Made by a program: the position numbers and the translations under genes. Positions 1 to 13,600 of a stretch of 64,000 nt of DNA are shown here, piece by piece. Below the pieces are notes generated by a model, which was not told where the DNA came from, did not search any database, and saw nothing but the letters and a program-made list of their open reading frames with translations. Position 1 is the first letter of the stretch; each line of letters starts with the position of its first letter. Origin of the DNA: Rhinopomastus cyanomelas (taxonomy: Eukaryota; Chordata; Aves; Bucerotiformes; Rhinopomastidae); NCBI GenBank assembly GCA_013400115.1, contig VXBP01008268.1, positions 25,050 to 89,049 on the forward strand, read 5' to 3'.

Positions 1-427
1 GAGGTGGAGCACCTCCCTTACGAGGAGAGGCTGAGGGAGCTGGGTCTCTTTACCTTGGAGAAGAGGAGACTGAGGGGTGACCTCATTAATGTCTATAAAT
101 ATGTGAGGGCTGGGTGTCGGGAGGATGGAACTGGGCTGTTCTCGGTGTCATGTTGTGATAGGACAAGGGGCAATGGTTGTAAGCTGGAAAATAAAAGGTT
201 CCACATCAACCTGAGAAGGAACTTCTTCACAGTGAGGGTGACGGAGCACTAGAACAGGCTGGCCAGGGTGGTTGTGGAGTCTCCTTCACTGGAGATGTTC
301 AAGACCCGCCTGGATGTGTTCCTGTGTGACTTGGTCTAGGTGATCCTGCTGTGTCAGGGGGATTGGACTAGATGATCTTTCGAGGTCCCTTCCAATCCGT
401 AGTGATTCTATGATTCTGTGATTCTAA
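1..427 (+). mobile_element. CR1 LINE, 3' end fragment (cut by window edge)
   Basis: This is the 3' end of a chicken-repeat-1 (CR1) non-LTR retrotransposon in plus orientation. Diagnostic pieces are the end of the reverse transcriptase region (GAGAGGCTGAGGGAGCTGGG near 27), the phrase GGAACTTCTTCACAGTGAGG near 218, GACTAGATGATCTTTCGAGG near 366, and the terminal octamer-type tail ATTCTATGATTCTGTGATTC at about 405-424. Several stops break the reading frame, so it is a dead 5'-truncated copy. It lies inside intron 6 of B3GNTL1, in antisense to that gene. Its 5' limit is not visible because the window starts inside it. Confidence 0.93.
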
Positions 428-3400
428 TTGCTACCACAATTATTATTTCAGGTCTGACACGCTGACAACCAACCCTTGAACTTATAAAGGTGGAATTTTC
501 TGGTCTGCAAGTAGACAAAACAAATGTTAGAAGCCAGAGACATTCAAGCCATGGCACACCTGGAAAATTCATCCTACCAGTAATCTACCCCTACTGGTGT
601 TTTACCAGTAACAAGCTCCTATTGAGACAGAGCAGCAGTGAGTCTACTAATTTTCTGAAATGGTCCAGCTATGTTATCAGATCCTTCTTGCCTTCAGAAT
701 AAGTTACATGCTTGATGCAGCTAGAATTCCTAAACTGAGTATTGTAGTAAACTCTGATTTGTAGCATGAGCTTTAATTAATATTTGATAAAACTCACCTA
801 TACAAAGACTGAGTAGTTAGAAAACTACTTTTAAACCACAGACACCTGCAGCAGCCCAGAAGAAAGCAGAGAGCATTTGATGAAATTCTGAAATATTAAT
901 TGTTGTCCTCCTGACAGATGTTCCAGGGAGAGTATCGGGAAAAGCTACAAATCACCTGTGGAACCTTTCCAATTTATGCTATACAAAGAGCTCTGAGACA
1001 ACCTGCAAAGCACAGTTGGCAACCAGGGGCAATACAGACATATTACACTGGACAAGAGAGGTACAGAACTATTATGTTTTGTTCAGACCAGTATTATTCT
1101 AAAATAGCACAGTCCAGTCTGTCAACCAGAGCCCCAATTTTCTGTAAAAATCTCCTCCACTGTCACTCTGAACTGGCCATCTGCTTTCTAAGTGAACTAC
1201 CTACCATACAAAAGCATTCAAGTCTCTTCTCCTTTGGGAGGCAAAAATGGTAGGTCAGATTGAATTGTGCTTCAGGCTGAACGTAATACTTGGCAGGCTG
1301 TGAGACTGAACAACCTAAAGCAGTGATTTAACAGACAGGGATATTACTGTGTATTACTTACAGTCAGTGACAATCCTTAAAAACTACTTGTATAAATATT
1401 TGTGCGATTAATCCAACCTTAAAACAACTCAGACCTTTTTACTTCTACAGCACAGTAAAATTTCCAGGGTACAGGATTGCATGATCAAAATTCAAGCACA
1501 TTTCAAGCACAGTTAAGACTTGGATATCCTCTAGGATTAGTTTTCATCTATATTTTTTCACTTGCTCCAACACCAAAAGAGTCACTTCTCTTAATTTTTG
1601 AGTTTGAAGTAAATGAGTTTGTTCATTTACTTCCTGTACCTGTCACTGTGCTCTCCACTTACTCAACAGTCAAAAACTTATTATTTTTAAACTACTGGGC
1701 AGAAAGACTACCAGAACACACAGACATGTATTCTTAAGGCTCATATCGGTGTCCCTATAAAAGCATGTTTTAGTTGCTCATCATTTATGCACAGGAGAGC
1801 ATTAAACAAGCAAATACTAATCTTTTAGAAAGTAGTTTTCTCATCATTATGCCCACTTTGTACTCTCTTACTTCCTCCCCCTACCCTGGGATATATTCTC
1901 GGAAATTTCACACATACCGTGAAGTATCTGTGGAATGTTACAGTATAATTGTTTAGAGAAACATTTAATGGATGAGTAAGTATCAAGAGGCCATTGCTAA
2001 GGGAAAAGAAAAGTTAAAATGCTGGAAGTGTTTTGTATTGAATGATCTTCTCAGCGTGAGGACAGGGAATGGACATTTGATCCAAAACACTGGTATTGAT
2101 TCAAGTGATACAAACCCAGCAGCCAGCACCGAGGCACATGGAGCCGTCCAGCCACCTAACAAAACATCTGCTGCCACCCACCTCTTCCAAACTGGCCTTT
2201 AGTCGCTGTCTAGCACAGAACCCAAACACTGTAGGATATTATTTGATCAATAACATGAATGTTATGATAAGGCATTACATGACCTTGATAATTGGCTTTG
2301 TTTTAAACCTGGTTGCTTGGCTTCCTCATTTACTGCACAAATGATCTGCACATGCATGACACACAAGTGCATTAGAAGGAACTAGAAAAAGAGCTGGGCA
2401 CTGAGTACAGAGACAGCTAAAAAACGCTGAACATTCTTTCACTACAGGAAACTGTTGGAGACAATATGCTGTAAATTAAAGCAAATTTTCCTGAATTCCT
2501 TGAAGGACTGCTCCTCTCAGAGATTCTAAAAATCCATTAGCAAAGGCCCATCATTAAAGTTTTTTTTGTGTTTATTTATCGCAGAAGGTTTTTAAAAGTG
2601 CACCCAAAACAAAATATAAGGTGTACTGGGGGCAGAGGAGTGGGACAAATGAGGACTAACCTTACAGAATTGATTCATATCCTGATTAGTAGAGAAAGCC
2701 GAGCTGGTTTTTACTCCCAATTCTGCCTCCTCGTACTTTAAATCATGGAAAAGCAAAACAATTACCTTTTTACCTGGACTGCTGACCAGAAGAATGGATA
2801 CTGAGACAGAAGTGGTGCCATGTACTGACATACATTGCTCTGGAAACCAAGCACCTGTCAGCTTTCTAACCAGGTGCTAAAAACCCGGGTGTCCTGCAGG
2901 CTGGTGTCCCAGCTGGATCTTGTCTGATCATTGGGCATCTGAAAGCTCCCTCCAAGTGGACTGGGTGATAATTTATGGCAAATGAACTGCAGCTGGTACA
3001 GTGCAATCTCTCCTACGTTCAGGTAGGCTTTTCAGAACTCCAGTGTCTTTGGGGAACTTCTGTGTTAAATTTGATGATTAGGTATGAAGTTAAAAAAAAT
3101 TTCCTAGGAGCACACAATGTGGTTTTGTAAATCTTATCTTGTTAATAAACTCATGGACAAGTAGCACAAGTTCTGCTATGCAGCCTTCTCATTCCAACCC
3201 AAATATATTTTACAAGATTCCTCATGTATTTGTAAGATGTGTGAATCTAAATCATATGGAAAAATAGAGTGCACATGCTGCTTCATTAAGGCTTTAAAAG
3301 ATAGTCAAAGGCATATAAGATCACAGGAGACTTTGCATCCTCCTATCAGGAGCGCTACATTAAATAATCTTTTTCGGAAGACATATATCCCCATCTTTCT

Positions 3401-4578
3401 TTTTCCATATTCACCATAAATAATCTCAAGATCAGGATTTACTTTTAATTTTCACCTCAATTCATTGAAGATCCCATCCAGCAGTCACTAAGATGAAACA
3501 CTTTGTATTTATAGGATAAGTTTTTACATCCCCAACAATATAGTAATACAGCTGTTGCTGTAAGGAAAATTCACTGTTTTAAATCTATTCTTTTTTTCCT
3601 AATGCCATGTTCAAAAGCAAATACAATATATTCCATGGGCAACTTTGTCTGTAAGTACTTTCACTTCATGAATTATAGGGAACCATAATACCAGTGCTGA
3701 TTTTAAAACAAGGTCTCTAGATGACTTCTAGTGTTACAATAACCATACCAGAGAATGCAAGTATGTGTTTGGGGTTTAGGGTAATGGGGAACACAACACA
3801 GTTTACAATGAAGTCTAACGAACAAGAGTATGTTAATCTTTCCAGCCACTCAAATCTAGGAAAATCAAAAGCAAATGTCATCCTACCATAGCATTACAAA
3901 TCCCAAGCCCAAATCCTTGCATCTTAATGCCTGCTGGGATGTTTTCTGCTGAGTATCCATTAGATTTCTGATAATACCCAGTACACATATTCCTCCACAA
4001 GCTGGATTGATTTCTTCCACAGTTTAACTTGTTTTTGCCAAAGTCTCTCTTAGTTCAGCATTGGCTGCAGGCCTAACGAAACAACCTTTCCAAATGCCAA
4101 AACTGTCATCTTCAGTTGCAAAAAAGGCATCCTACTTACAAATGTGCCCAATACTTGAAGAATCGCTATTTTAAAATGACCTTCAGCAAGCCTTAACCAC
4201 AGAAGCGGCCAGTCCCTAACCTTGGCAGGGGGAACCATTCTCAACAAACATTTTTTTTTTCCTTTTGTATTTATATATACACCTTTTAAAAAACCCTCTA
4301 AATTTATTCTTAGAAAATGGGAGTATATGCACGTAACCACAGGCAGCACCCTGGAATGTAAGGCTCACTCAGAAACTGAATGCTTCATTCACACTCAGTG
4401 TGAAGTCATCATTACATAATGATTGCATGCACCACAACCTTCTATTATTGAAAAGACAAACCTTCAATGTAACAATTAGCAACTCACCAAGTGTTGTCAA
4501 TGACTGAAAAAAAATCTATCTGCATAAGCATCTTGCTCTATTTTCCTGCTCTAATTGCAGTCACTGCCAAAACAATAC
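428..4578. other. B3GNTL1 intron 6 (right-hand part), no further gene seen
   Basis: AT-leaning sequence between the CR1 copy and B3GNTL1 exon 6. I looked on the minus strand for the next B3GNTL1 coding block, which in the human protein begins VFTSNGP and runs into a PTWFC motif, and did not find it. The following exon should therefore lie left of the window. The short open frames here have no recognisable protein similarity and no splice-site support. Confidence 0.6.
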
Positions 4579-4674
4579 CTGTGTATGAAGTTGCTCCTCA
4601 GTCAGATTATTGATCCAACGAGTATAGCGTTCTGTGGACTCCAGTGGCTCCCTTCTGACTTGGCAACCAATGAT
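4579..4674 (-). CDS. B3GNTL1: B3GNTL1 coding exon 6
   Basis: A 96-bp, phase 0-0 exon encoding 32 residues. It starts IIGCQVRREP and includes STERYTRWINNLTEEQL, matching human IIGCRVRRDP and STERYTRWINQLTPEQL. The acceptor is CTTTAG before ATCATTGG and the donor is CACAG followed by GTATTG, both read on the minus strand. The segment follows the DSDD motif in GT2 enzymes and lies in the middle of the catalytic domain. This is the leftmost B3GNTL1 exon in the window. Confidence 0.95.
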
Positions 4675-7600
4675 CTAAAGCCAGGGATAAATCACATAGT
4701 GTAAACTTCTGTGCACCCACATGGCCACAAAACTAGATCATAAAAAGCTTTCAAAACATGGGAACTCCAAGAATTAAGATTATCTTTACAATCCTTATCA
4801 GCCCCCTTCTATGTTCATGAAATAACAGGTTGCAGTTGCTCTGCTCAAACAAAAGTTAAAGACTTTGCAAGGTCTCTAGAAATCTAACATTGACAAGTGT
4901 CTTTCCAATAGCTTCAGTCTTGGGAATATTTGAACAACTTTCCCTGAAATTTTCAATGGAAAGTCATACAAAGTCAGACACCTGAAATGCAAAATTTCAA
5001 CCAAAATTGTTGAAGTTTGGCAAATGACAATTAGAGCTTGGATAACACCCCACAACTGTGCCAACAGTGTCATAACCTATAATACCACATTACTTTAAAT
5101 TATCAAATAAGGAAAAAACCCATCTGTACTCTGATTTGTCTCACTGGTGGCAGAACAATAGAGACACCCTGTTTCGATTTTTTAATTTTAAACCCATTCA
5201 GTCAACTTTTCTTCTCTAATACTGTACTGTACCTGTATGGCTTAAATGTAAATTCTAATATTCTGAACACCTATTGGCACAATGAATAACTTCTAATATG
5301 CATCAAACAAATTCAGAGGGATTTCATATTGTTTGTAACCTCAGACAAATATTAATGCAATTCTGTACTAACACTCAACTGTTTACTCTGCAAATCTCTG
5401 GTCAGACAAGGAAGCAGCTGAGAGAACCCAGGAGTGAGAGTATCCAGCACTGCTGTTTGATAGTTTGCAATTTACCCTGACCTTTCAGAGTTCTTCAGGA
5501 CTTAATTATAGCTCCTGTAATCCTGTCACACCGTAACTATTTCTCTTACAGATTTTGATGGGTATCTCCTGTTGAGGATGTGTCCATTCACTGAGAATTA
5601 ACACCCCAACACTGGTATGAACATTTCTGAACACCGATTTCAGGTTAAGTTCTGTCCAAGAACAGTACGGAGAACTTAGTGTATTTTCTGCCCTAAGCCC
5701 TCATAAGGAATGCAAGTGTATATACTGAGCATGGCGAGTTCAAATCTTTCAGGCATCTCCATTTACAGAGCTTTAAACACCACACAGATGTAAGTAGTCA
5801 GGCTAGAATCCTGCACATGCATTTATGAATCCTTGTGATGTGGGAAGAGAAACACCACAAAGGGACCTTGCTGGGGGACTGTTGGCAGTGAAACATCACA
5901 ATTTAGAGTATGATTAAATACAATCAAAATGTCCAACACAAAATAAAAGAATATGTGATCTGCTTATCCCATAAGAACAAAGCAGAGTATCTCTGAACTG
6001 TGAAACTTTTCCTCAATGATAAGGATGAATTTACTATGGACAATAGGATCCTTACCCAGACTTTCTCCTGAATCACAGCTAAGCAATAGGAAAGCATTTT
6101 CAGGTAAACCCAAAATTCGTTTCAAGTGAATATCAATCAGAAGAGCTCACAGAAACATTTTAAAGGGGGAACTTGGCAGTTATAAAAGCTTGTCAGAAGT
6201 TGCGTCAGCCACACATATATTCTCGTTTGTGAAGATGGTTTTTATTTAAAGAATGGAACTATATACTGAGTTCTTGCTGGTATTCATTAACCATGATCTC
6301 AACGATGTTCTCTGGCATATCCTAGGATTTGATAACTTGCAACAACACTTTACAAAACTGTGCATGAAAATGGAAAAATTACAGAGTGCTTCCTTCTTGA
6401 AGCAGCGCTATATGGAAACTTCACTTATTTCTTCCAATAGTCACAGGCTAAGCTGGACAAATACAGAATCACAAGCAGCTTTCACAAGGTAAGAGATAAA
6501 AAGGATAATCTCAAATTGTTTTTCTCTCTCTCCTGCCAAAGATGGTGTCATAAAACACCATTAAACCACATTCTGTAGTTACAATGGTATCACAGCAAAA
6601 CACACTTACCAGTATAAAAGCATGTTTTTGAGAACAGACACATTTAGATCTTAAAAATCAGCAGCAAAACAACCATGATGCATCAAGAAGCTAATCTTTG
6701 GTAATAAGTGAATTGTACACACTTCTTTGTCTTAACCCAAGAGTCAAGTGCTTTGCACAACACATTCACTTCATACTCAGCACCGATACCACTCAGGATG
6801 GCCTTTAGCATCATCTTAAGGCAGATACTATACAGACAAATCTCTAAATTGTTGCTGTGCATCTAATTTTTTCCTAGATCCTCAACCTTTCCGCTCCTTA
6901 GCTGTACTACATTCCTCAACCAACAGGACTCTGACTCCTGACTAGGATTCCTGACTTACACCTCACCAACACAGAGTAACTCAGGCTGACCCTTTGATGC
7001 AGCTTCTGTAAAGCACAGTTCATTTAGCCAGTTTCCTTCACCCAATCAAAACTGGGATTATTTAAAGCACAAAGGGCTTCCTCTACTCCCCCTGTGTAAG
7101 GTGTGGCAGCAGAAGCAACTACATACCACTTCCCATTTCCTCCATGTCTCACAGAGCTTTTATACTCACTTCATGGAATATCTCCTTACAGCTTTTAAAG
7201 CGAAAGGTTTTTCATGTTGTGTCTTTCATAAGTTTTAAACACTTTCACAAAAATCTTTCTGGCCTACTTCGTACTCATTCAGACTTCCAGAAAGTACATG
7301 AAGCTCTCCATATCATAAATATTTGTTCAGTATTTTGAGTATCTATTTCTATGCAAAAATGGAGCTCATCCAAGTTTAAACTTTTTATCTGACTAGGCAA
7401 ATTTAGTTTTGTTATTACAAACGCCAACTCTATATTAGCACTGAGGGGAGATGTCATTAATGTTTATAAATAGGTGAAGGGTGGGTGTCAGAAGGATGAA
7501 GCCAGGCTCTTCTCAGTGTCATCTCATGATAGGACAAGGGGAAATGGGTGTAAGCTGGAACATAGGAAGTTCCACATCAATATGAGAAGGAACTTCTTCA

Positions 7601-10600
7601 CAGTGAGAGTGACAGAGCACTGGAATGGGCTGCCCAAGGGGTTGTAGAGTCTCTTCCTCTGGAGACGTTTAAAACCTGCCTGGATATGTTCCTGTGTGAC
7701 TTAGTCTAGGTGGTCCTGCTCTGGCAGGGGTTTGGACTAGATGATCTTTCAAGGTCATTTCCAATCCCTAATGTTCAGTGATGCTATGATATACCTGTAC
7801 CTGGATTAAACTATGCAAGACACATAATGAATGCTATGTGCTTTCTATTCCAACTGAAAAGTTGCTGCAATGCAGTATTAATAAGACTTGTGTAGGAAGG
7901 TGTAACATTAACCATAACCAAGAAATTCCTAGCTCATAGCAGTTCATCCAAGAGTGAAACTCTCATCAAGAAAGAAAAATTGTTACAATCTTTTCTGCTA
8001 CAACATGTGTTGAAGTACTTCACTTTCTGGACAGACAATGATTTCTGTATGCATTAAATGTCAGTTCTAGCTTGTTTAGCTACATACTTCACCGCAGTCA
8101 GCGCTGGCCTTGCTAGAACACAAAGTAACGTATAATTTATGGCAGCAGTTAAGAACATTAAGAGCATAAAATAAATGGTCTGGTTTTACTTTCACTACCA
8201 ACAAGTACATATGCTGAAAAGACATAAGAATTAACTGTAAAAAAAAAAATCCTGTTAAAATGAGTTTGTGGGAAGACCTGGGCCAATCTAAATATCCAGC
8301 TGATGGTCCTGTCTGGCCTCCAGCTACTACTTCATGGAAGGATCAGGTCTCTAGTATCTACCAGTCATGTCTAGATGGTCTCAGACTGCCTATGGTGTCA
8401 AAAATAGCATCATATGTCTGTACTTAGGCACTTGAACATCTTTTCTCTAAGAACTGTAGTAACTTCCACCCTATGCAGTTAATACAACACTACATTTCAT
8501 GGATACATCCTGAAATTCAGAAGAAAACTTGACATCTCTCTGTATTGATTTATTTTGTTTTAGTGCATGTAAATATTTTTAATAGTTTTGACTGTTTAAA
8601 AAAGAAAGTTAAAACTTTCCATTTTTTTCCTGAGAACACACTGCCCTCTTTATAAACTCACATCTCTCTACAGATCTGTCTACAAGATTAGGAAAGCAGA
8701 GTCTCCACTGTGTTTTATTAGAAATGACAAATAGAAACCTGCCATGAAAAGAACAACTGATTGAGACAGTCCAGGATTTCTTTTCAAGTGGACTTATGAA
8801 ACTGATTTCTCTTGTGACTGTAGCACCACAAAGTCTGTTTGGATTACTAACAGTTACCACTTTCACAGCCAAAGTTCTAAACACATGGAGGAGGGGATTT
8901 TCAAGCATTTTACACTTCAGACGTAGTTTTTAAAATGAAATATACTGAAAGTCTACATGACAAACAGCCATTCACAAATATCAAACTCAAGTAATCACTA
9001 TCATTTGATGGTGTTATTGGCATGTGGAGGCCATATTAAACACAAATTTAATTACAAAGTGGTGTAAGCTGGGGTGTTTCTCATTTGGGATATTTGATTA
9101 AATGTAGAACAGACTTAAAGTGACATTGGGACGTTGAAAATATGCTGTGGTTTTTCAGAAAAATTAAAAAGAATCTTTAAGAAAGCTGTCTAATAAAAAG
9201 CAAAGACACAGCTGAATTCCAGCAGATCTGGGTGATAAGCAAGGAAAGTCCCAACTGATGAAAACCACCATAAGAATAATACAGATAATACTCTCGCATT
9301 GTCAGATACAGAATCCTCAGTGCAGACAAAGAAAAGGAGTAAGAACAAAACCTTTACATGACTGGTGCTCATTTGTAACCTCCATGCTAGAAGAAGCTTA
9401 TTGAAATATTAGAAATAACATTAAAAACCTGCTAATTACAATTTCCTCAAGTCATAAATGTATATATTGACATCTTTGTAAGCACCTGTGCTGGACAGTC
9501 TTCATTTAGAGTGACATTTTCCATAGTCTGGGGAAAAATGTTAAAAGACTTGTAGTCAGTTTGGTGTGTACAACATATGGGAACTGAGCCTAAAGTAGTG
9601 AGGTTCTAATGACTAGAACATTCATGAAAATATTTCTCTGGACTTCTTTTGTGGAAGAAATTCCTACCGAAATGTGTAAGCAAAGAAATTTGATCTTTTC
9701 ATCTATTCTTAAAGACATGCCCATATCCAAATAATTTCTCTTTAATAGCTGTTATATGAATTAATGTTCACATTAAAGGTAAACTCTAGAGGCACTGCTT
9801 GCTGGGATGTGCCTGGGCAACACACTGATCTGTCTCAAACATGCTGAGTAAGGGAGACAGCAGGAGAGCTAATGCAAATTAACTAAGGATAAACAAAGAC
9901 GACTTAAGTTCTACACAATGAAGACTAATCAACTTTTTGTCCAAAATAAAAGCATTTATCAAAGAAACAATCTAAAAGCTTTATACAACAACTGGAAGAC
10001 AAAACAAAAGGGATACTGGTAAAACCCAGGCTTCAGTAGAAGACACAGAATGAGAGAAGGTCACTACAACCATTACTGCGTGGCACACAGGAAGGATAGA
10101 ATTGAAATGGGAGGACTTTTCTGTCACACCAAAGAGAAGAATCGTGTATTTTGACATTATAACAGTTTCGTAAAGTTTTGAATGTGCTTACTATCTTTTC
10201 ATACCTGCAAATACTTACAGATTTTTGCAGTCCAGACTAAAACACTGGTGAATTTAAGCAGAGGAAAGGTAACAAAACCCCTCAGTAATAAAGGCTTAGA
10301 CTACATCATGATGCTGTTGACAACTCTCCTACAACAGCAGACAGGGAATGGCAAAACAACTCTGGAGGCAAATTTGCATTTTCTCTCTCCTGGATGAAGT
10401 CCTTGTCTGCATCACCCTACTACAATTAACCCAGATGTGATCTACAGCTCCACACAGAATGTCTTTTCTAGGCACATACAACTTCACTCTGCCCACAAGT
10501 TGTAAAGCTACTGTGAGAGCAGATCCAAGACCTGCTCATACTGTTGCAGGGTAGAAAATACTAACAAGGGTTCTACACTGCTCTAATCACTGCCACAGAA

Positions 10601-13600
10601 TTCTCAGCAAGCTTCTGTCTGCTAACCGCCCCATGAGGATACATTCCTAATACAGCACATATTGTTTTCACTGTGTAAACATCACACCATGATCCAATAG
10701 GCTGAAGAGTTCATGAACACAGTTAGACTTCAGGTCACTTCTTAATGAACTGAATAAATACTTGTAGCTCCACCACAACAGCAGAGCACCTAATAAACTG
10801 GCTCTTTCCGTGGCTTTCTGTTTGGTTTTTTTAGCGTTATCAGCTGCAATTCTATAAAAATCCATTCAAGTTTTCTTTTAAAGCTTCCAATCTGTACTGT
10901 GTAACAAAAGACTATTTTAAAACAAAACACAGGTGTAGGAGACAGGAATTACCTTATTGTTGCCAGGTCTAGCCCTACAAATGAGGCTGTGTTGTTCGTT
11001 AGATAGAATAAATCCATGTCTGTGTGCAAGGAAACTACCTGATGGCACAGTACAATTTTGGCTCCCAAAAGAAAGCAAGCATGAGGAAGCACAGCATGCA
11101 GTCTGCAAGGTAACCTGTTATTTTTTGCACTACTCTAACATTAGACCAATAAGATAAAGCAAACAAAAGGCTTTAAAGTCTTTCAGAGATGATCAAACTC
11201 CACTGGTATGTGGAATGTAAAAATTACTACACACTGCTGACTGTCAATATTCCCAAACAGCTACTGTTGACTGCCAATGTAGTCAACATTTTATTTTTTA
11301 TCCCAGGAGGCTGCCTGGCCTGGCACAAGATAGATAAACTGATCTTCTGCCTTTATTCCACACTTGTGATAATAAGCAGAACAAAACCCCCCAATGCATT
11401 AATGTGATATATTATGGCACAGCTGCTCACTCAGATATTGCACTGAAAGTCTCTGTTGTAGAAGCCAATGATCCAGTGAGTGATGTTGCACTGGAATCCT
11501 ATCACAAGAGCTTTTCTCTACAGTGTGTAGTAACACACCTGAGATGAGATGGAAACAGTGGTCTGAATATTTTCCCCACTAGCAAACAACCACTCAGCCA
11601 AACAAATCTCTTAGAACCTGCTATTTACACACAGTGCTCTGCCTGTATACAAAACAAACAGCACACAGACTGACTTAAAAAACTGCTCCGATATGCCAGA
11701 CAGTATATAGAAACTGGTGGTATATGGAAACTGGTTCAGACTACCTAAAATTACTTTCCTCCCTCTAACGACAAGAGTTAGATCTAAACTGCAAAACTCA
11801 CAGGCAGATGACACAACATCTATCAATCTTTCTGCACCGAAAACAAAACAAAGGTCGGTATTTGCTAAGCCATTCGCACAGAACTACTCTCATGGATGAA
11901 GTCACATAAATACCCTGTCTCTTGCCAAAGTGAAATTAGTTAAAGCATCATCAAACCTTCAGGTGTCTTGAAAAAGAACCAGATATAGTTATCATAACAG
12001 CCACAAAGTCTCAGAATGTTGATTTGGAAAGTTCTGTTCCACATGAATATCTATTTCATGTACCAATAACACTTCATTTTAATCATGCCTGTAAGCGAGG
12101 AACTGCTCATGTTACTGTGGATTCTTTCTGTTGCCTCTAAGGAAATCTTTACTTGCAACTTCAGATACTGATTTAAATTACTAAAATCACTGATATAATA
12201 AAGAATCAAGGGAATCTGACCGTTTTAGTCACAAAAACAGAAAGTAAAAGGATTCACACTAGCACTCAGTAAACAACAGGTAAGACCAAAGAGGGAAGGG
12301 GGATTAAAATAGTCCTAACATGATTAACATGACACATGTGTAGTGGGTTGAGGCAAGTAGAATGGCACAGGGTATGGGGACAATACAAAAACTCATCTAT
12401 TAGACTACAACTGTCAAAATCAAGAAATCTGTCCGTACCAAAAGAAAATAAGAGAAAATCAACTTCAATTCTCAGTTAACTTGAGCTTCTGTAGGAGTGG
12501 GGGAAAGACACACAATGCCCTTGGCCTAGAGATGTGCAGTAAAGAAAGAATCAAGCTCTGCGATCTCATCCAATGGCTCATGTCTCCAGTTTGCCTGGCT
12601 GGCTGTGCAATACTTGTTTACAGCTTTGCCAGAGGCAGATGAACAGGTCTGTGAACTAGCAGTGCCATGTCTTGTTCAAGTTCACCCAACCCAATCTTAG
12701 AGTCACATTAAGCATCAAAGATATGCAGAATTTATTTGGTTAACACATCCAGATAATGCAACAGGTTAAAATGGCCTTAGGCATGCAGCTCTTGATCTAA
12801 ATCCAACCAACAGAATATGCCAAAAAATTGCTTTAGCGTGGCAAAACAGTGAGAATTTCTCATTGAGAAAATGCAAATTGTTATACTCGACATTCTCTCA
12901 CATGCCTAAGTATCCTACACGTTTGAGAAAGAGGCTAATAATTTTGCAACAAAAGAGAGGTGCTCTTTCTGATACTGGTGCAGTCACTTCTAGTTCAGCC
13001 AGTCAAAACAAAAGGAAATAGTGCTCCTTATTTCCATGGCCCACATGTTGATTCCAGATGTTGGGAAGAAGAGGGAGACAGTAAGGAAAGAGCTTAGTTA
13101 TTTTCTAAGCACTTTTGCAGATAGGTAGAGAGAGATAGAAATCTGAAGCCATGTGCTGCTCACAGGCAGAGTTATACTGTGGGAGTGTATATTCAACAGT
13201 GAGAGGAAAAATAAAGCAACACCATGCCCAGCAGAAAATATAGGGTCCAAAATATTCAGTATGGCTCCACAACAGATGAGAAAGTGATTTTTCAGTGTGA
13301 ACAGCACATCTCACTTGAGCACCCCCTTTTCTCCTTCCAGTACCTGGAATCCTTAGGAAAAGCTGAAAAAATATTCAGAGAGCTGCACTATTCATTAAAG
13401 CCTCCATAAGTCAGTTGCCTTCATGCCTCAGGAGTGATGGTTATTTCACAGCAACCCTTTAATGCTTTAACCCTTTAAGTTCTCCAAAAGTATACTCATA
13501 CCATGCCCATTGATACCAAACATGGCATGCCCATAGCAGGTCCTGGTGCAAGCACCCAGCAACAAGACAACCTAGAAGAAGATACCATTTAGAGTCTCCT

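Noticed and set aside
1..4578. B3GNTL1 exon 7
   Set aside because: No minus-strand match to the VFTSNGP...PTWFC block; taken to lie beyond the left edge.
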